A stretch of 64,000 nucleotides of DNA from assembly GCA_029432795.1 (NCBI GenBank), contig JARNMJ010000012.1, positions 1 through 64,000 of the forward strand. Reading direction: 5' to 3'. Position 1 is the first letter of the stretch. Each line of letters opens with the position of its first letter. This DNA comes from Pontiellaceae bacterium B12219. Its GTDB lineage: Bacteria; Verrucomicrobiota; Kiritimatiellia; Kiritimatiellales; Pontiellaceae. The notes under the pieces are model-generated. The model searched no databases, was not told the origin of the DNA, and was given only the letters and a program-made list of their open reading frames with translations. The translations under genes and the position numbers were made by a program. Below are positions 56,358 to 64,000 of the stretch, piece after piece.

Positions 56358-56365
56358 ACAACACA

Positions 56366-56383
56366 TGCCACCCGAAGGTGGCA
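56366..56383. repeat. Hairpin in the rplL-rpoB gap, second
   Basis: Seven-base-pair stem (TGCCACC / GGTGGCA). On the transcript strand the loop is UUCG, an unusually stable tetraloop. Confidence 0.8.
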
Positions 56384-56415
56384 CTATCTGTCAAAGTTAA
56401 AGAATACTACCGGTA

Positions 56416-56829
56416 TTACTTAACGTCGATCGTTGCACCAACGGCTTCGAGCTTTTCTTTCATGGCGTCAGCATCATCTTTGGAAATTCCAGTCTTGATG
56501 CTAGCAGGCGCACCGTCGACGAGCTCCTTAGCTTCTTTAAGACCGAGTCCAGTGATGGCGCGGAGTTCTTTGATAACCTGGATCTTAGAACCGCCAGCAG
56601 CAGTAAGAACAACTTCGAATTCAGTCTGAGCAGCAGCTGCTCCACCTTCGTCGTCACCAGCCGGAGCGGCCACAGCGACTGCTGCCGGAGCGGCTGCAGT
56701 TACGCCCAGACGATCTTCCAGAGCTTTTACGAGCTGAGAGAGTTCAAGAACCGAGATGGTTTCAACCCAATCAACGAATTCTGCCATTTTACCTTCGAGT
56801 ACTACTTCTGATTTTGTTTCTTCGGACAT
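56416..56829 (-). CDS. rplL: Large ribosomal subunit protein bL12
   Basis: bL12, 137 residues, the GTPase stalk. It has an N-terminal dimer helix, an alanine-rich hinge ([18 protein letters not shown]) and the C-terminal [20 protein letters not shown] domain. Between rplJ and rpoB. Confidence 0.96.
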   Translation of the reverse strand: MSEETKSEVVLEGKMAEFVDWVETISVLELSQLVKALEDRLGVTAAAPAAVAVAAPAGDDEGGAAAAQTEFEVVLTAAGGSKIQVIKELRAITGLGLKEAKELVDGAPASIKTGISKDDADAMKEKLEAVGATIDVK

Positions 56830-56874
56830 TTTTTGCCTCCTAATGAACTGCTATCTAATTCAAAGTTATTGTTA

Positions 56875-57405
56875 TTATGCTTCTTGTTCTTTTTTGTTTT
56901 TTACCGCGCTCAACACGTAAACCAAACTTGCGACCTTCTGATCCAGAACGCCAACGAGTTGGCTGCATGGTGCCTGCAGTGTGCCGAGCAACATCGCACG
57001 CAAAGTATCCTTGGAAGGAAGTTTTGCGAGCTCCACAACATCTTTCGCGCTAACGGATTTGCCTTCGACAAAACCACCGGTAACGACCGGCTTAGCGTTT
57101 TGTGCGGTAAATTTCTTAATGACCTTGGCAACTTCAACCACATCGCCTTCGCCGTAAATCATCGCCGTCTGACCGGTCATCAGCGCTTTTGCATCGGTTG
57201 CAAGAGCACGGTTCAACATGGTCTTTTTGACGACATTGAACGATGCGCCACTTTCGCGCAGCGAATCTTTAAAGGCTGTAGTCGTCGGCATGTCCATTCC
57301 GGTGTAATCGGCAATGATCATGTACAACGCACCTGCTACGCGCTCATTGAGCTCTGCAGCTTCAGCAAGTTTTTCTGGCCGTGTACCTTTTTCTTCAGGT
57401 TTCAT
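56875..57405 (-). CDS. rplJ: Large ribosomal subunit protein uL10
   Basis: uL10, 176 residues, the stalk base that carries bL12 dimers. YTGMDMPTTTAFKDSLRESG and KKTMLNRALATD are typical. Between rplA and rplL. Confidence 0.95.
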   Translation of the reverse strand: MKPEEKGTRPEKLAEAAELNERVAGALYMIIADYTGMDMPTTTAFKDSLRESGASFNVVKKTMLNRALATDAKALMTGQTAMIYGEGDVVEVAKVIKKFTAQNAKPVVTGGFVEGKSVSAKDVVELAKLPSKDTLRAMLLGTLQAPCSQLVGVLDQKVASLVYVLSAVKNKKEQEA

Positions 57406-57419
57406 TTAAATACCCTCCC

Positions 57420-58115
57420 CTATGCGGAAATTTCCTTGAGGGCAACCCGGAGACCCGGACCCATGGTGCTGGAAATCGTGCAACGTTTAATGTATGTTCC
57501 TTTCGCAGAGGCCGGACGGGCACCATTAATGGCATCCACGATGGCTTTTGCATTTTCGAGCAACGCAGTTTTTTCAAACGAACGCTTTCCGAAAGGAACA
57601 GCAATATTGCCGTTACGATCCATACGAAACTCAACACGTCCTGCCTTGAGCTGTGTTACAGCCGCAGCAGTGTCGTCGGTTACCGTTCCGGTCTTCGGGT
57701 TCGGCATGAGCCCGCGGGGACCAAGAACACGTGCAACTTTACGTACTTCCTTCATCGCATCCGGCGTTGCAACGGCTGCATCAAAATCAGTCCAGCCATC
57801 CTGAACCTTTTTAATGAGGTCCTCAAAGCCGACTTCAATTGCACCAGCGGAACGGGCCGCCTCAGCAGCATCGCCTGTTGCAAAAACAATAATACGAACA
57901 TCTTTACCCGTACCATGCGGAAGAGCCACTGTTGAGCGGATTGCCTGGTCGGATTTAGACGGATCAACACCCATACGGAATGCAAATTCGAATGTTTCAT
58001 CAAATTTAGCTGTTGGGTTATCCTGTAGGAAAGCCACGGCATCGTTGATGCTGTAATCGTCGCTTTTGTTTACTTTTTCCGCAATAGCGGAGTATTTTTT
58101 TCCGTGAGTAGCCAT
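57420..58115 (-). CDS. rplA: Large ribosomal subunit protein uL1
   Basis: uL1, 231 residues, at the exit-site stalk: [30 protein letters not shown] and KGTYIKRCTISSTMGPGLRV. Overlaps the rplK stop by one base. Confidence 0.96.
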   Translation of the reverse strand: MATHGKKYSAIAEKVNKSDDYSINDAVAFLQDNPTAKFDETFEFAFRMGVDPSKSDQAIRSTVALPHGTGKDVRIIVFATGDAAEAARSAGAIEVGFEDLIKKVQDGWTDFDAAVATPDAMKEVRKVARVLGPRGLMPNPKTGTVTDDTAAAVTQLKAGRVEFRMDRNGNIAVPFGKRSFEKTALLENAKAIVDAINGARPASAKGTYIKRCTISSTMGPGLRVALKEISA

Positions 58116-58537
58116 TATTCCACCTCTATTCCCATACTGCGCGCAGTACCTTCGATGATACGGACAGCAGCTTCCAGATCAGAAGTATTGAGATCGTCTT
58201 TTTTGACCTCACAAATTTCCTCAATCTGAGCGCGGGTAACTTTGCCCACCTTGTCACGGTTCGGTACACCGGATCCCTTCGCCAGACCGGCTGCTTTCTT
58301 AAGCAGGACCGCCGCGGGGGGACTCTTTGTGACAAACGAAAAACTGCGGTCGCTATACACGGTGATAACCACCGGAATAACCATTCCCGCCTGGCTCTGC
58401 GTTGCAGCATTGTATGCCTTGCAGAACTCCATAATATTAACGCCCTTCTGACCCAATGCGGGGCCAACAGGCGGCGCAGGGTTTGCTGCCCCTGCCGGGA
58501 TCTGCAACTTAATATACCCTGTGATTTCCTTAGCCAT
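58115..58537 (-). CDS. rplK: Large ribosomal subunit protein uL11
   Basis: uL11, 140 residues from ATG 58537 ([16 protein letters not shown]), following GAGGAG. Contains [20 protein letters not shown] and [15 protein letters not shown]. Between nusG and rplA. Confidence 0.96.
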   Translation of the reverse strand: MAKEITGYIKLQIPAGAANPAPPVGPALGQKGVNIMEFCKAYNAATQSQAGMVIPVVITVYSDRSFSFVTKSPPAAVLLKKAAGLAKGSGVPNRDKVGKVTRAQIEEICEVKKDDLNTSDLEAAVRIIEGTARSMGIEVE

Positions 58538-58556
58538 AATACTCCTCAACTAAAAT

Positions 58557-59111
58557 TTATTCGGCCGAACGCTCAACCTGCCAGTATTCAAGCTCCACGG
58601 GAGCTTCGCGGCCGAAGACTGAAACAAGGACTTTCAAGACACCACGTTCCGGATCAACTTCGTCAATAACACCCGTAGAACTGGTAAACGGTCCATCGGT
58701 AACTTTCACCGTTTCGCCTGGCTCGAACATAACCTTCGGTGCAACAACTTCCTTTTTCTCTTCAATCTGATTAACGATACTGTTTACTTCATCGTCACTC
58801 ATTGCGGCAGGTCTCTCCCCGCCCAGGAAGCCGATTACACTCGGCGTGTTCTGAATAAAGCTCCAGGCTTCAGCGTTCAGTACGTTATCTTCGTTATACA
58901 AGTTGATATTAATCAGCAGGTATCCCGGAAAAAACTTACGGTTGACCGTTGTCTTTTTGCCTTGTTTAACTTCTGAAACTTTCTCGGAGGGAATTAATAC
59001 CTCTCCGATGCTGTCTTCCATTTCTTCTTGCTGCACTCGGCTGGCAATGTTCTTTTGAACTTTCAGCTCGTGACCGGAAAGGGCATGTAGGATGTACCAT
59101 TTTTTAGGCAT
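58557..59111 (-). CDS. nusG: Transcription termination/antitermination protein NusG
   Basis: NusG, 184 residues. The NGN domain (WYILHALSGHELKVQKNI, FFPGYLLININ) precedes the KOW domain FEPGETVKVTDGPF, with VLKVLVSVFGREAPVEL. Links RNA polymerase with Rho and ribosomal protein S10. Between secE and rplK. Confidence 0.96.
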   Translation of the reverse strand: MPKKWYILHALSGHELKVQKNIASRVQQEEMEDSIGEVLIPSEKVSEVKQGKKTTVNRKFFPGYLLININLYNEDNVLNAEAWSFIQNTPSVIGFLGGERPAAMSDDEVNSIVNQIEEKKEVVAPKVMFEPGETVKVTDGPFTSSTGVIDEVDPERGVLKVLVSVFGREAPVELEYWQVERSAE

Positions 59112-59135
59112 AGTGATTAATTCCTACTAAATAAA

Positions 59136-59339
59136 TTAACGAATGATGAAGCGAAGCAGATTCATGTTCACTACATCACAGAGCCCGACAAATGCGCCGA
59201 GAATGATGACGGAGATGACGACCACAAGAGACTGACCAAACAATTCCTTACGTGTGGGCCATGTGCATTTCAGCAGTTCAACCTTAACCTCTTCAAGAAA
59301 GGTTTTCAAACTACCTACGCCTTCGCTTAATTTATTCAT
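59136..59339 (-). CDS. secE: Preprotein translocase subunit SecE
   Basis: SecE, 67 residues with one membrane helix: FLEEVKVELLKCTWPTRKEL is the cytoplasmic amphipathic signature, then VVVISVIILGAFVGLCDVV. Between tRNA-Trp and nusG. Confidence 0.95.
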   Translation of the reverse strand: MNKLSEGVGSLKTFLEEVKVELLKCTWPTRKELFGQSLVVVISVIILGAFVGLCDVVNMNLLRFIIR

Positions 59340-59363
59340 TTTACTTTCCAGTTTACAAATAAG

Positions 59364-59439
59364 TGGCAGGTCGGAAGGGACTCGAACCCCTAACAGCCGG
59401 TTTTGGAAACCGGTGCTCTACCAATTGAACTACCGACCT
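59364..59439 (-). tRNA. tRNA-Trp (CCA anticodon)
   Basis: Acceptor AGGTCGG/CCGACCT, anticodon stem CCGGT/ACCGG around TTCCAAA giving anticodon CCA, T-loop GGTTCGAGTCC and encoded 3' CCA. It separates rpmG and secE in the classical tuf-secE cluster. Confidence 0.96.
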
Positions 59440-59458
59440 GTCATCAAAATCGAATCAA

Positions 59459-59611
59459 CTACTTCGTTTCACGGTGAAGCGTGTGCCGCTTATCGCGGGG
59501 ACAATACTTCTTGATTTCACGACGTACGGTTTCCAGCTTTTTATTGCGGGTTCCGGTGTAGTTGCGCTCTTTGCACTCGGTGCAGGCCAAAGTGATAATA
59601 TCTCTTGGCAT
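59459..59611 (-). CDS. rpmG: Large ribosomal subunit protein bL33
   Basis: A 50-residue protein missed by longer ORF thresholds. It reads [20 protein letters not shown] with zinc pairs CTEC and a later C37; the second pair is incomplete (YCPRDKRH). Between tuf and tRNA-Trp, a conserved context. Confidence 0.93.
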   Translation of the reverse strand: MPRDIITLACTECKERNYTGTRNKKLETVRREIKKYCPRDKRHTLHRETK

Positions 59612-59679
59612 GGTTTTATCCTATTAGATATGAAACGGGCAACGGGCAGAAACATCTGCCCGATCCCGATAGTTCGTCG

Positions 59680-60879
59680 TTACGCGATGATTTCGATCAC
59701 GCGGCCGGCACCAACTGTGCGGCCACCTTCACGAATCGCGAAGCGCATGTGCTGCTCCATTGCGATCGGAGTGATCAGCGTAACATCCATAGTCACGTTA
59801 TCACCAGGCATAACCATTTCAACGCCTTCTGGCAGCTGAATGTCGCCGGTCACATCCGTTGTACGGAAATAGAACTGCGGACGGTATCCCTTAAAGAACG
59901 GAGTATGACGTCCACCTTCATCTTTGGACAGAACGTAAACTTCACCCTTGAACTGGGTGTGCGGCTTAATGGAACCGGGCTTAGCCAGTACCTGACCACG
60001 CTGTACATCTTCCTTCTTTGTACCACGCAGCAGAACACCGACGTTGTCACCAGCCTGACCCTCATCGAGGATCTTACGGAACATTTCAACACCCGTGCAG
60101 GTGGTTTTCGAAGTATCTTTGATACCGATGATTTCAACTTCATCACCTGTGTGAATAACACCACGCTCAACACGACCGGTAACAACAGTACCACGTCCTT
60201 CAATAGAGAACACGTCTTCGATCGGAAGAAGGAAAGGAAGATCTGTTACACGTTCCGGTTCCGGAATCCAGGCATCAAGAGCGTCCATCAGATCCTGAAT
60301 GCACTGTGCGCCAGGTCCTGTCGGATCGTTGATCGCGTTCAGGGCGGATCCACGGATAATCGGAGAATCTTCTTCGAACTCATACTTAGCGAGGAGTTCC
60401 TGAATTTCCATTTCAACGAGCTCGATCAACTCTTCGTCATCAACGAGGTCGCACTTGTTAAGGAAAACAACAATTTTCGGTACACCAACCTGGCGAGCCA
60501 GAAGGATGTGCTCACGAGTCTGCGGCATAGGGCCGGACGGAGCTTCAACCACCAGAATTGCACCATCCATCTGGGCAGCACCGGTGATCATGTTTTTAAC
60601 GTAGTCAGCATGGCCCGGGCAGTCAACGTGGGCGTAGTGACGGTTATCAGATTCGTACTCAACGTGCGAAGTCGCGATAGTCAGAATCTTAGTAGAGTCA
60701 CGGCGACCCTGTGATTCGGATGCTTTTGCAACGCTATCGTATGCGATGTATTCAGACAGCCCTTTAGCAGCCTGTACGCAAGTGATGGACGCAGTTACAG
60801 TAGTTTTACCATGGTCGACGTGACCGATAGTTCCCACATTGACGTGGGGCTTATTACGTTCGAACTTATCTTTAGCCAT
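59680..60879 (-). CDS. tuf: Elongation factor Tu
   Basis: EF-Tu, 399 residues: [20 protein letters not shown] and NKCDLVDD GTPase motifs, then [14 protein letters not shown] in domain III and [16 protein letters not shown] at the end. It delivers aminoacyl-tRNA. It is the only tuf in the window and is cotranscribed with tRNA-Thr upstream. Confidence 0.98.
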   Translation of the reverse strand: MAKDKFERNKPHVNVGTIGHVDHGKTTVTASITCVQAAKGLSEYIAYDSVAKASESQGRRDSTKILTIATSHVEYESDNRHYAHVDCPGHADYVKNMITGAAQMDGAILVVEAPSGPMPQTREHILLARQVGVPKIVVFLNKCDLVDDEELIELVEMEIQELLAKYEFEEDSPIIRGSALNAINDPTGPGAQCIQDLMDALDAWIPEPERVTDLPFLLPIEDVFSIEGRGTVVTGRVERGVIHTGDEVEIIGIKDTSKTTCTGVEMFRKILDEGQAGDNVGVLLRGTKKEDVQRGQVLAKPGSIKPHTQFKGEVYVLSKDEGGRHTPFFKGYRPQFYFRTTDVTGDIQLPEGVEMVMPGDNVTMDVTLITPIAMEQHMRFAIREGGRTVGAGRVIEIIA

Positions 60880-60934
60880 TTTATTTACCTCCTGATATTG
60901 CTCAGTTAAATAATATTACATCAAATCGAATAAA

Positions 60935-61010
<76 letters not shown>

Positions 61011-61507
61011 CTGTTTATCCAAAAAACAGACAAACAAGCTCATTGCACACCGGTAAAAAAATGCACTCATAAAGCTTGTTCCTTCAAAATCTTCCTTATC
61101 GAGCTCCCGTGAAGGATTTCGCAAATAAGACGGCGCAATATATAGAACCCCGGGGGAGAGTCAACCCATATCCCAAAAAAAATCGGCTTAATCTAAAATT
61201 TACGCGTCGAGATCATTTATCAGACGCTTTCTACCTGATTTCCCGTAAATCCAAACCCCGACTGCATCAATTTCCTAAACATATATCAAGCGGGCCTCTG
61301 ATAAAAATTTAAACAGGAGATAATGATCCCCCCGCCCGACCGACCACACAGCGCAGGCCGAACTTCCAACCTATCAGAGTCAGTCGATATACATGTCTTT
61401 AAATTAACATCACAATAAAGTAACCGGATGCAGCGTTGAATAACCCTTGATACCGAATCAATAATCTATTGCTTTTTCCAAACCCTGAATGGCAGACTGC
61501 TTACGAA
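61011..61507. other. Divergent intergenic region between the tuf operon and gspE
   Basis: No gene seen. It holds the tuf operon promoter (61137-61164, minus). Toward gspE, TTGAAT at 61436 and AATAAT at 61460 with an 18-base gap form a weak candidate promoter. A degraded copy of the dispersed palindrome lies at 61476. Confidence 0.5.
61137..61164 (-). promoter_or_regulatory. Promoter of the tRNA-Thr-tuf operon
   Basis: On the minus strand TTGACT and TATATT are separated by 16 bases, followed by GCGCC, a GC-rich discriminator as expected for a stringently controlled promoter. It lies about 127 bases upstream of tRNA-Thr. Confidence 0.7.
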
Positions 61508-63223
61508 ATGCTGACATCAACGACAAGAATCTACGATCTACTCATCGCAACAGGGCTCTTCAACGAAGCCGCCCTGCAACAAACGCTGGATACGGCCCGC
61601 GAAAACGGAAGCCCCGTCTGCAAAACCGTTTTAGAAAACAACGAAATCAAAGAAGAGCTGCTCCTCGAAAAACTGGCAGCCACCATGGACCTTGCATTTC
61701 AGCGCTTAAAAGGCGTTGAAATTGAAGACGGTGTTTTAGAACGCCTGCCGACCAAAGCCATTTTTCAATACAATGTCATTCCGCTTTCAGAAGAAGACGG
61801 CATCCTGAAGGTGGCCACCAGCGACCCCTTCATCCCCGGTCTGGCCGATGCCCTGCGCCTTGCTGCCGAATGCCGAATCCGGCTCGTTCTCAGCCCGAGT
61901 GAAGACATCGAAACCGCCGCAAAACAACTCTATGGCGTCGGAGCCGAGACTCTCGACCGTATGATGGAAGACGGCGCGCTGGATCTGGACGAGGAAGACG
62001 ACCTGCTCAGACAGGACCTCAGCGAACTCGACCAGGAAGCGTCCGTTGTTAAATTTGTTAACCAGATTATCTGGGAAGCCTACAAGGACCGCGCAACCGA
62101 CATACACATCGAACCGATGGAAACAGACCTGCGCATTCGCTACCGGGTCGACGGCGTACTGCACGAAACCCCAATGCCCCCTCAACTCAAACGGTTCCAG
62201 TCGTCCGTAATATCGCGCCTGAAAGTCATGGCAAACATGGATATTGCCGAGAAACGTCTGCCGCAGGACGGCCGCATCAGCGTACGTATTCGCGGAGCCG
62301 AAATTGATGTACGCGTTTCCACCATGCCCACCGTTTATGGCGAATCAGTCAGCCTGCGTCTGTTGATGCGCGGAGGCGGCCTCGTCACCATGGCCGACCT
62401 CGGACTGAACGAAAGCGATGCGATCAGCCTGAAAAAAATGATTACCCGCCCGCACGGCATCCTTCTGGTAACCGGACCGACCGGTTCCGGGAAATCGACA
62501 TCGCTCTATGCCTGGCTGCACACGATCAACTCCGTCGACAAACGTATCATGTCGGCCGAAGACCCGATTGAATACGAAATGACAGGTGTGAATCAGGTGC
62601 AGATGCGCCCGGAAATCGGCCTCACTTTCGCCAACACCCTGCGCACCTTTCTCCGTCAGGATCCGGACGTGATTATGGTGGGGGAAATCCGCGACAAAGA
62701 AACCGCCGAAATTTCCATCCGAGCCGCACTGACCGGCCACCTGGTGTTCAGCACCATTCACACCAACGATTCCGCCAGCACGGTAACCCGCCTGCTCGAT
62801 ATGGGCATTGAACCCTTCCTGGTTGCCTCCTCCGTAGAAGGCATCGTGGCCCAACGCCTCGTTCGCGGATTATGCAAAAGCTGCCGCCAGCCCGTTGAGC
62901 TGGATGAAGATTTTCTGAAAGAGCATAATTTCCCCATTGAGCGACTCGCCACCGAAGGACCGATCTACGAAGCCGTCGGTTGCGATGAATGCCGCGGAAA
63001 CGGATACAAAGGCCGTACAGGAATTTTTGAAATCCTGCAGGTCACCGATGAAATCCGCCCGCTGATCGTTGCCAACGCATCGGCCGCCGCCATCAAACAA
63101 CAGTCGCTCGAACACGGCATGAGAACCCTGCGCGAAGACGGGTGGGAAAAAGTGCTCGCCGGCGTAACAACGATCGATGAAATCCTGCGCGTTACGGAAG
63201 ACAACGAACTCGAAGAAGAGTGA
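61508..63223 (+). CDS. gspE: Type II secretion / type IV pilus assembly ATPase GspE
   Basis: A 571-residue cytoplasmic hexameric ATPase. N-terminal T2SSE_N domain (residues about 1-150), then Walker A GPTGSGKST, aspartate box EDPIEYEMTGVNQVQ, Walker B DPDVIMVGEIRD and histidine box HLVFSTIHTNDS. A four-cysteine zinc motif (CKSC ... CDEC) is near residue 470. This zinc motif and overall order favour GspE over PilB, though both share them. ATG at 61508 (MLTSTTRIYDLL) is chosen. It is followed by a convergent exported protein. Confidence 0.9.
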   Translation: MLTSTTRIYDLLIATGLFNEAALQQTLDTARENGSPVCKTVLENNEIKEELLLEKLAATMDLAFQRLKGVEIEDGVLERLPTKAIFQYNVIPLSEEDGILKVATSDPFIPGLADALRLAAECRIRLVLSPSEDIETAAKQLYGVGAETLDRMMEDGALDLDEEDDLLRQDLSELDQEASVVKFVNQIIWEAYKDRATDIHIEPMETDLRIRYRVDGVLHETPMPPQLKRFQSSVISRLKVMANMDIAEKRLPQDGRISVRIRGAEIDVRVSTMPTVYGESVSLRLLMRGGGLVTMADLGLNESDAISLKKMITRPHGILLVTGPTGSGKSTSLYAWLHTINSVDKRIMSAEDPIEYEMTGVNQVQMRPEIGLTFANTLRTFLRQDPDVIMVGEIRDKETAEISIRAALTGHLVFSTIHTNDSASTVTRLLDMGIEPFLVASSVEGIVAQRLVRGLCKSCRQPVELDEDFLKEHNFPIERLATEGPIYEAVGCDECRGNGYKGRTGIFEILQVTDEIRPLIVANASAAAIKQQSLEHGMRTLREDGWEKVLAGVTTIDEILRVTEDNELEEE

Positions 63224-63296
63224 GAGACGAATGCGGATTAGCTGAAGGCCGCCGCAAAGAAGCAAATCACAGCCCAATCAACACTCTTTGAAAAGT

Positions 63297-63986
63297 CTAT
63301 TCACCGCCCGGAGGCAGGATACCTTCAGCCACAAGCTGATCATCCATTTCTTTCGTCAGCGGAATTGGAAGCGGCGGCATACCGGAGCGAATAACTTCCA
63401 TCTGATATTGGCGCAGGTTTTCGCGAACCTCTTCCCGCTTTTTAGCCTGCTCTTCCGGCGAAAGCTGCGGCTCCGGTGGCGCGGCCGGTTCTGCCGGCTT
63501 CGAACGGAAACCTCCGCCCAAACGCCGAGTCGGTGCGGCAGGAGCCGCCGGCTTCGCAACAGGCGCGGCAGACTTGGTCAGCTCAAAAGTAACGGGTTTT
63601 TCATTCAGCATCAGGGTGGCACTGGAATTGGCAATATCAATCGCCGCAAGCTTCATGCCCTTATAACTCTCCCCTACCATCAGCATAATACTTTTCGGAT
63701 CGCCGGCCTGCGCTTTCAGATTCTGAAATCCGGCCCGGATTTCACCCGACTGCGTTTCCAGCAGATAGCAGAGCCGCATATCTTTCTCCAGCTTCTTCGC
63801 AGCCGCAAGTGCCTCCAGCTCTTCTTTGGCATCGGCCGCGGCCTCCTGCGCCAGCAGCGGATCTTCACCGAACGGTGAACGCTCAATAATCACTTCATAC
63901 CGCTCACGCGTATATTCCACAGCCTGAACAGCTGTTGTTACCGCAACAAGTCCTATTAAAATATGTCGTACTAACGTTCCTGTCAT
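63297..63986 (-). CDS. Exported protein of unknown function, possibly type II secretion related
   Basis: A 229-residue protein with an N-terminal signal or anchor (HILIGLVAVTTAVQAVEY). YEVIIERSPFGEDPLL recalls the RNPFG-type segment found after the membrane helix in some GspC-like proteins. A region of short beta strands follows (GESYKGMKLAAIDIANSSAT), then an alanine and proline-rich linker (residues about 145-175) and a glutamate-rich helix. It sits opposite gspE, so a secretion role is plausible but not demonstrated. Its leader reaches the window edge, where a half-site TTGGAA is visible. Confidence 0.6.
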   Translation of the reverse strand: MTGTLVRHILIGLVAVTTAVQAVEYTRERYEVIIERSPFGEDPLLAQEAAADAKEELEALAAAKKLEKDMRLCYLLETQSGEIRAGFQNLKAQAGDPKSIMLMVGESYKGMKLAAIDIANSSATLMLNEKPVTFELTKSAAPVAKPAAPAAPTRRLGGGFRSKPAEPAAPPEPQLSPEEQAKKREEVRENLRQYQMEVIRSGMPPLPIPLTKEMDDQLVAEGILPPGGE

Positions 63987-64000
63987 TGGAAGATTCCTTC

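Overview
The window looks like a chromosomal segment of a Gram-negative bacterium of the PVC superphylum, most likely Kiritimatiellota. This is an inference from gene content: a Tat-exported Gfo/Idh/MocA dehydrogenase, a TonB/ExbBD system, a GspE ATPase, a RodZ-like protein and a complete Psp module. No rRNA gene and no CRISPR array were seen.

Layout. 0.2-1.8 kb (minus): tsaB-tsaE-gmhB. 2.0-6.9 kb (plus): a DUF4186 protein, a PcnB-type nucleotidyltransferase, a NifA-like sigma-54 activator, prmC and a frameshifted SprT-like gene. 6.9-11 kb (minus): a HEAT-repeat exported protein, a Tat oxidoreductase and a LacI-type regulator. 11.2-18.6 kb (plus): exbB-exbD-tonB-btuF-btuD-btuC-cobQ-larE, a cobalamin uptake and salvage operon whose cobQ is fused in frame to a REP-associated tyrosine transposase flanked by identical REP-like hairpins. 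18.6-23 kb (minus): a zinc-ribbon-like hypothetical protein, pgsA, a RodZ-like gene and ftsK, followed by a decayed VOC-family gene. 23.6-26.1 kb: pspF (minus) divergent from pspABC (plus), with a recognisable sigma-54 promoter. 26.1-29 kb (minus): an oligoribonuclease-like gene, ackA and pta. 29.3-46.5 kb (minus): a merged str-S10-spc-alpha ribosomal cluster from rpsL to rplQ. 47-48.2 kb: a cold-shock gene and an Ada-like protein. 48.3-61 kb (minus): tRNA-Thr, tuf, rpmG, tRNA-Trp, secE, nusG, rplKAJL and rpoBC. 61.5-64 kb: gspE and a convergent exported protein.

The most unusual signal is a dispersed perfect palindrome, TTCCARNNNYTGGAA. I count 17 copies of TTCCA-N5-TGGAA (fewer than 0.1 expected by chance) and at least eight one-mismatch copies, in coding and intergenic DNA. 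In the translation apparatus cluster it occurs only in intergenic gaps. In one frame, on either strand, it encodes the peptide FQxLE. It resembles a highly iterated palindrome such as HIP1 in style, but I know of no described function. The second notable theme is invasion of the B12 operon by REP-like palindromes at both ends of cobQ, and a 42-bp palindrome in its upstream region.
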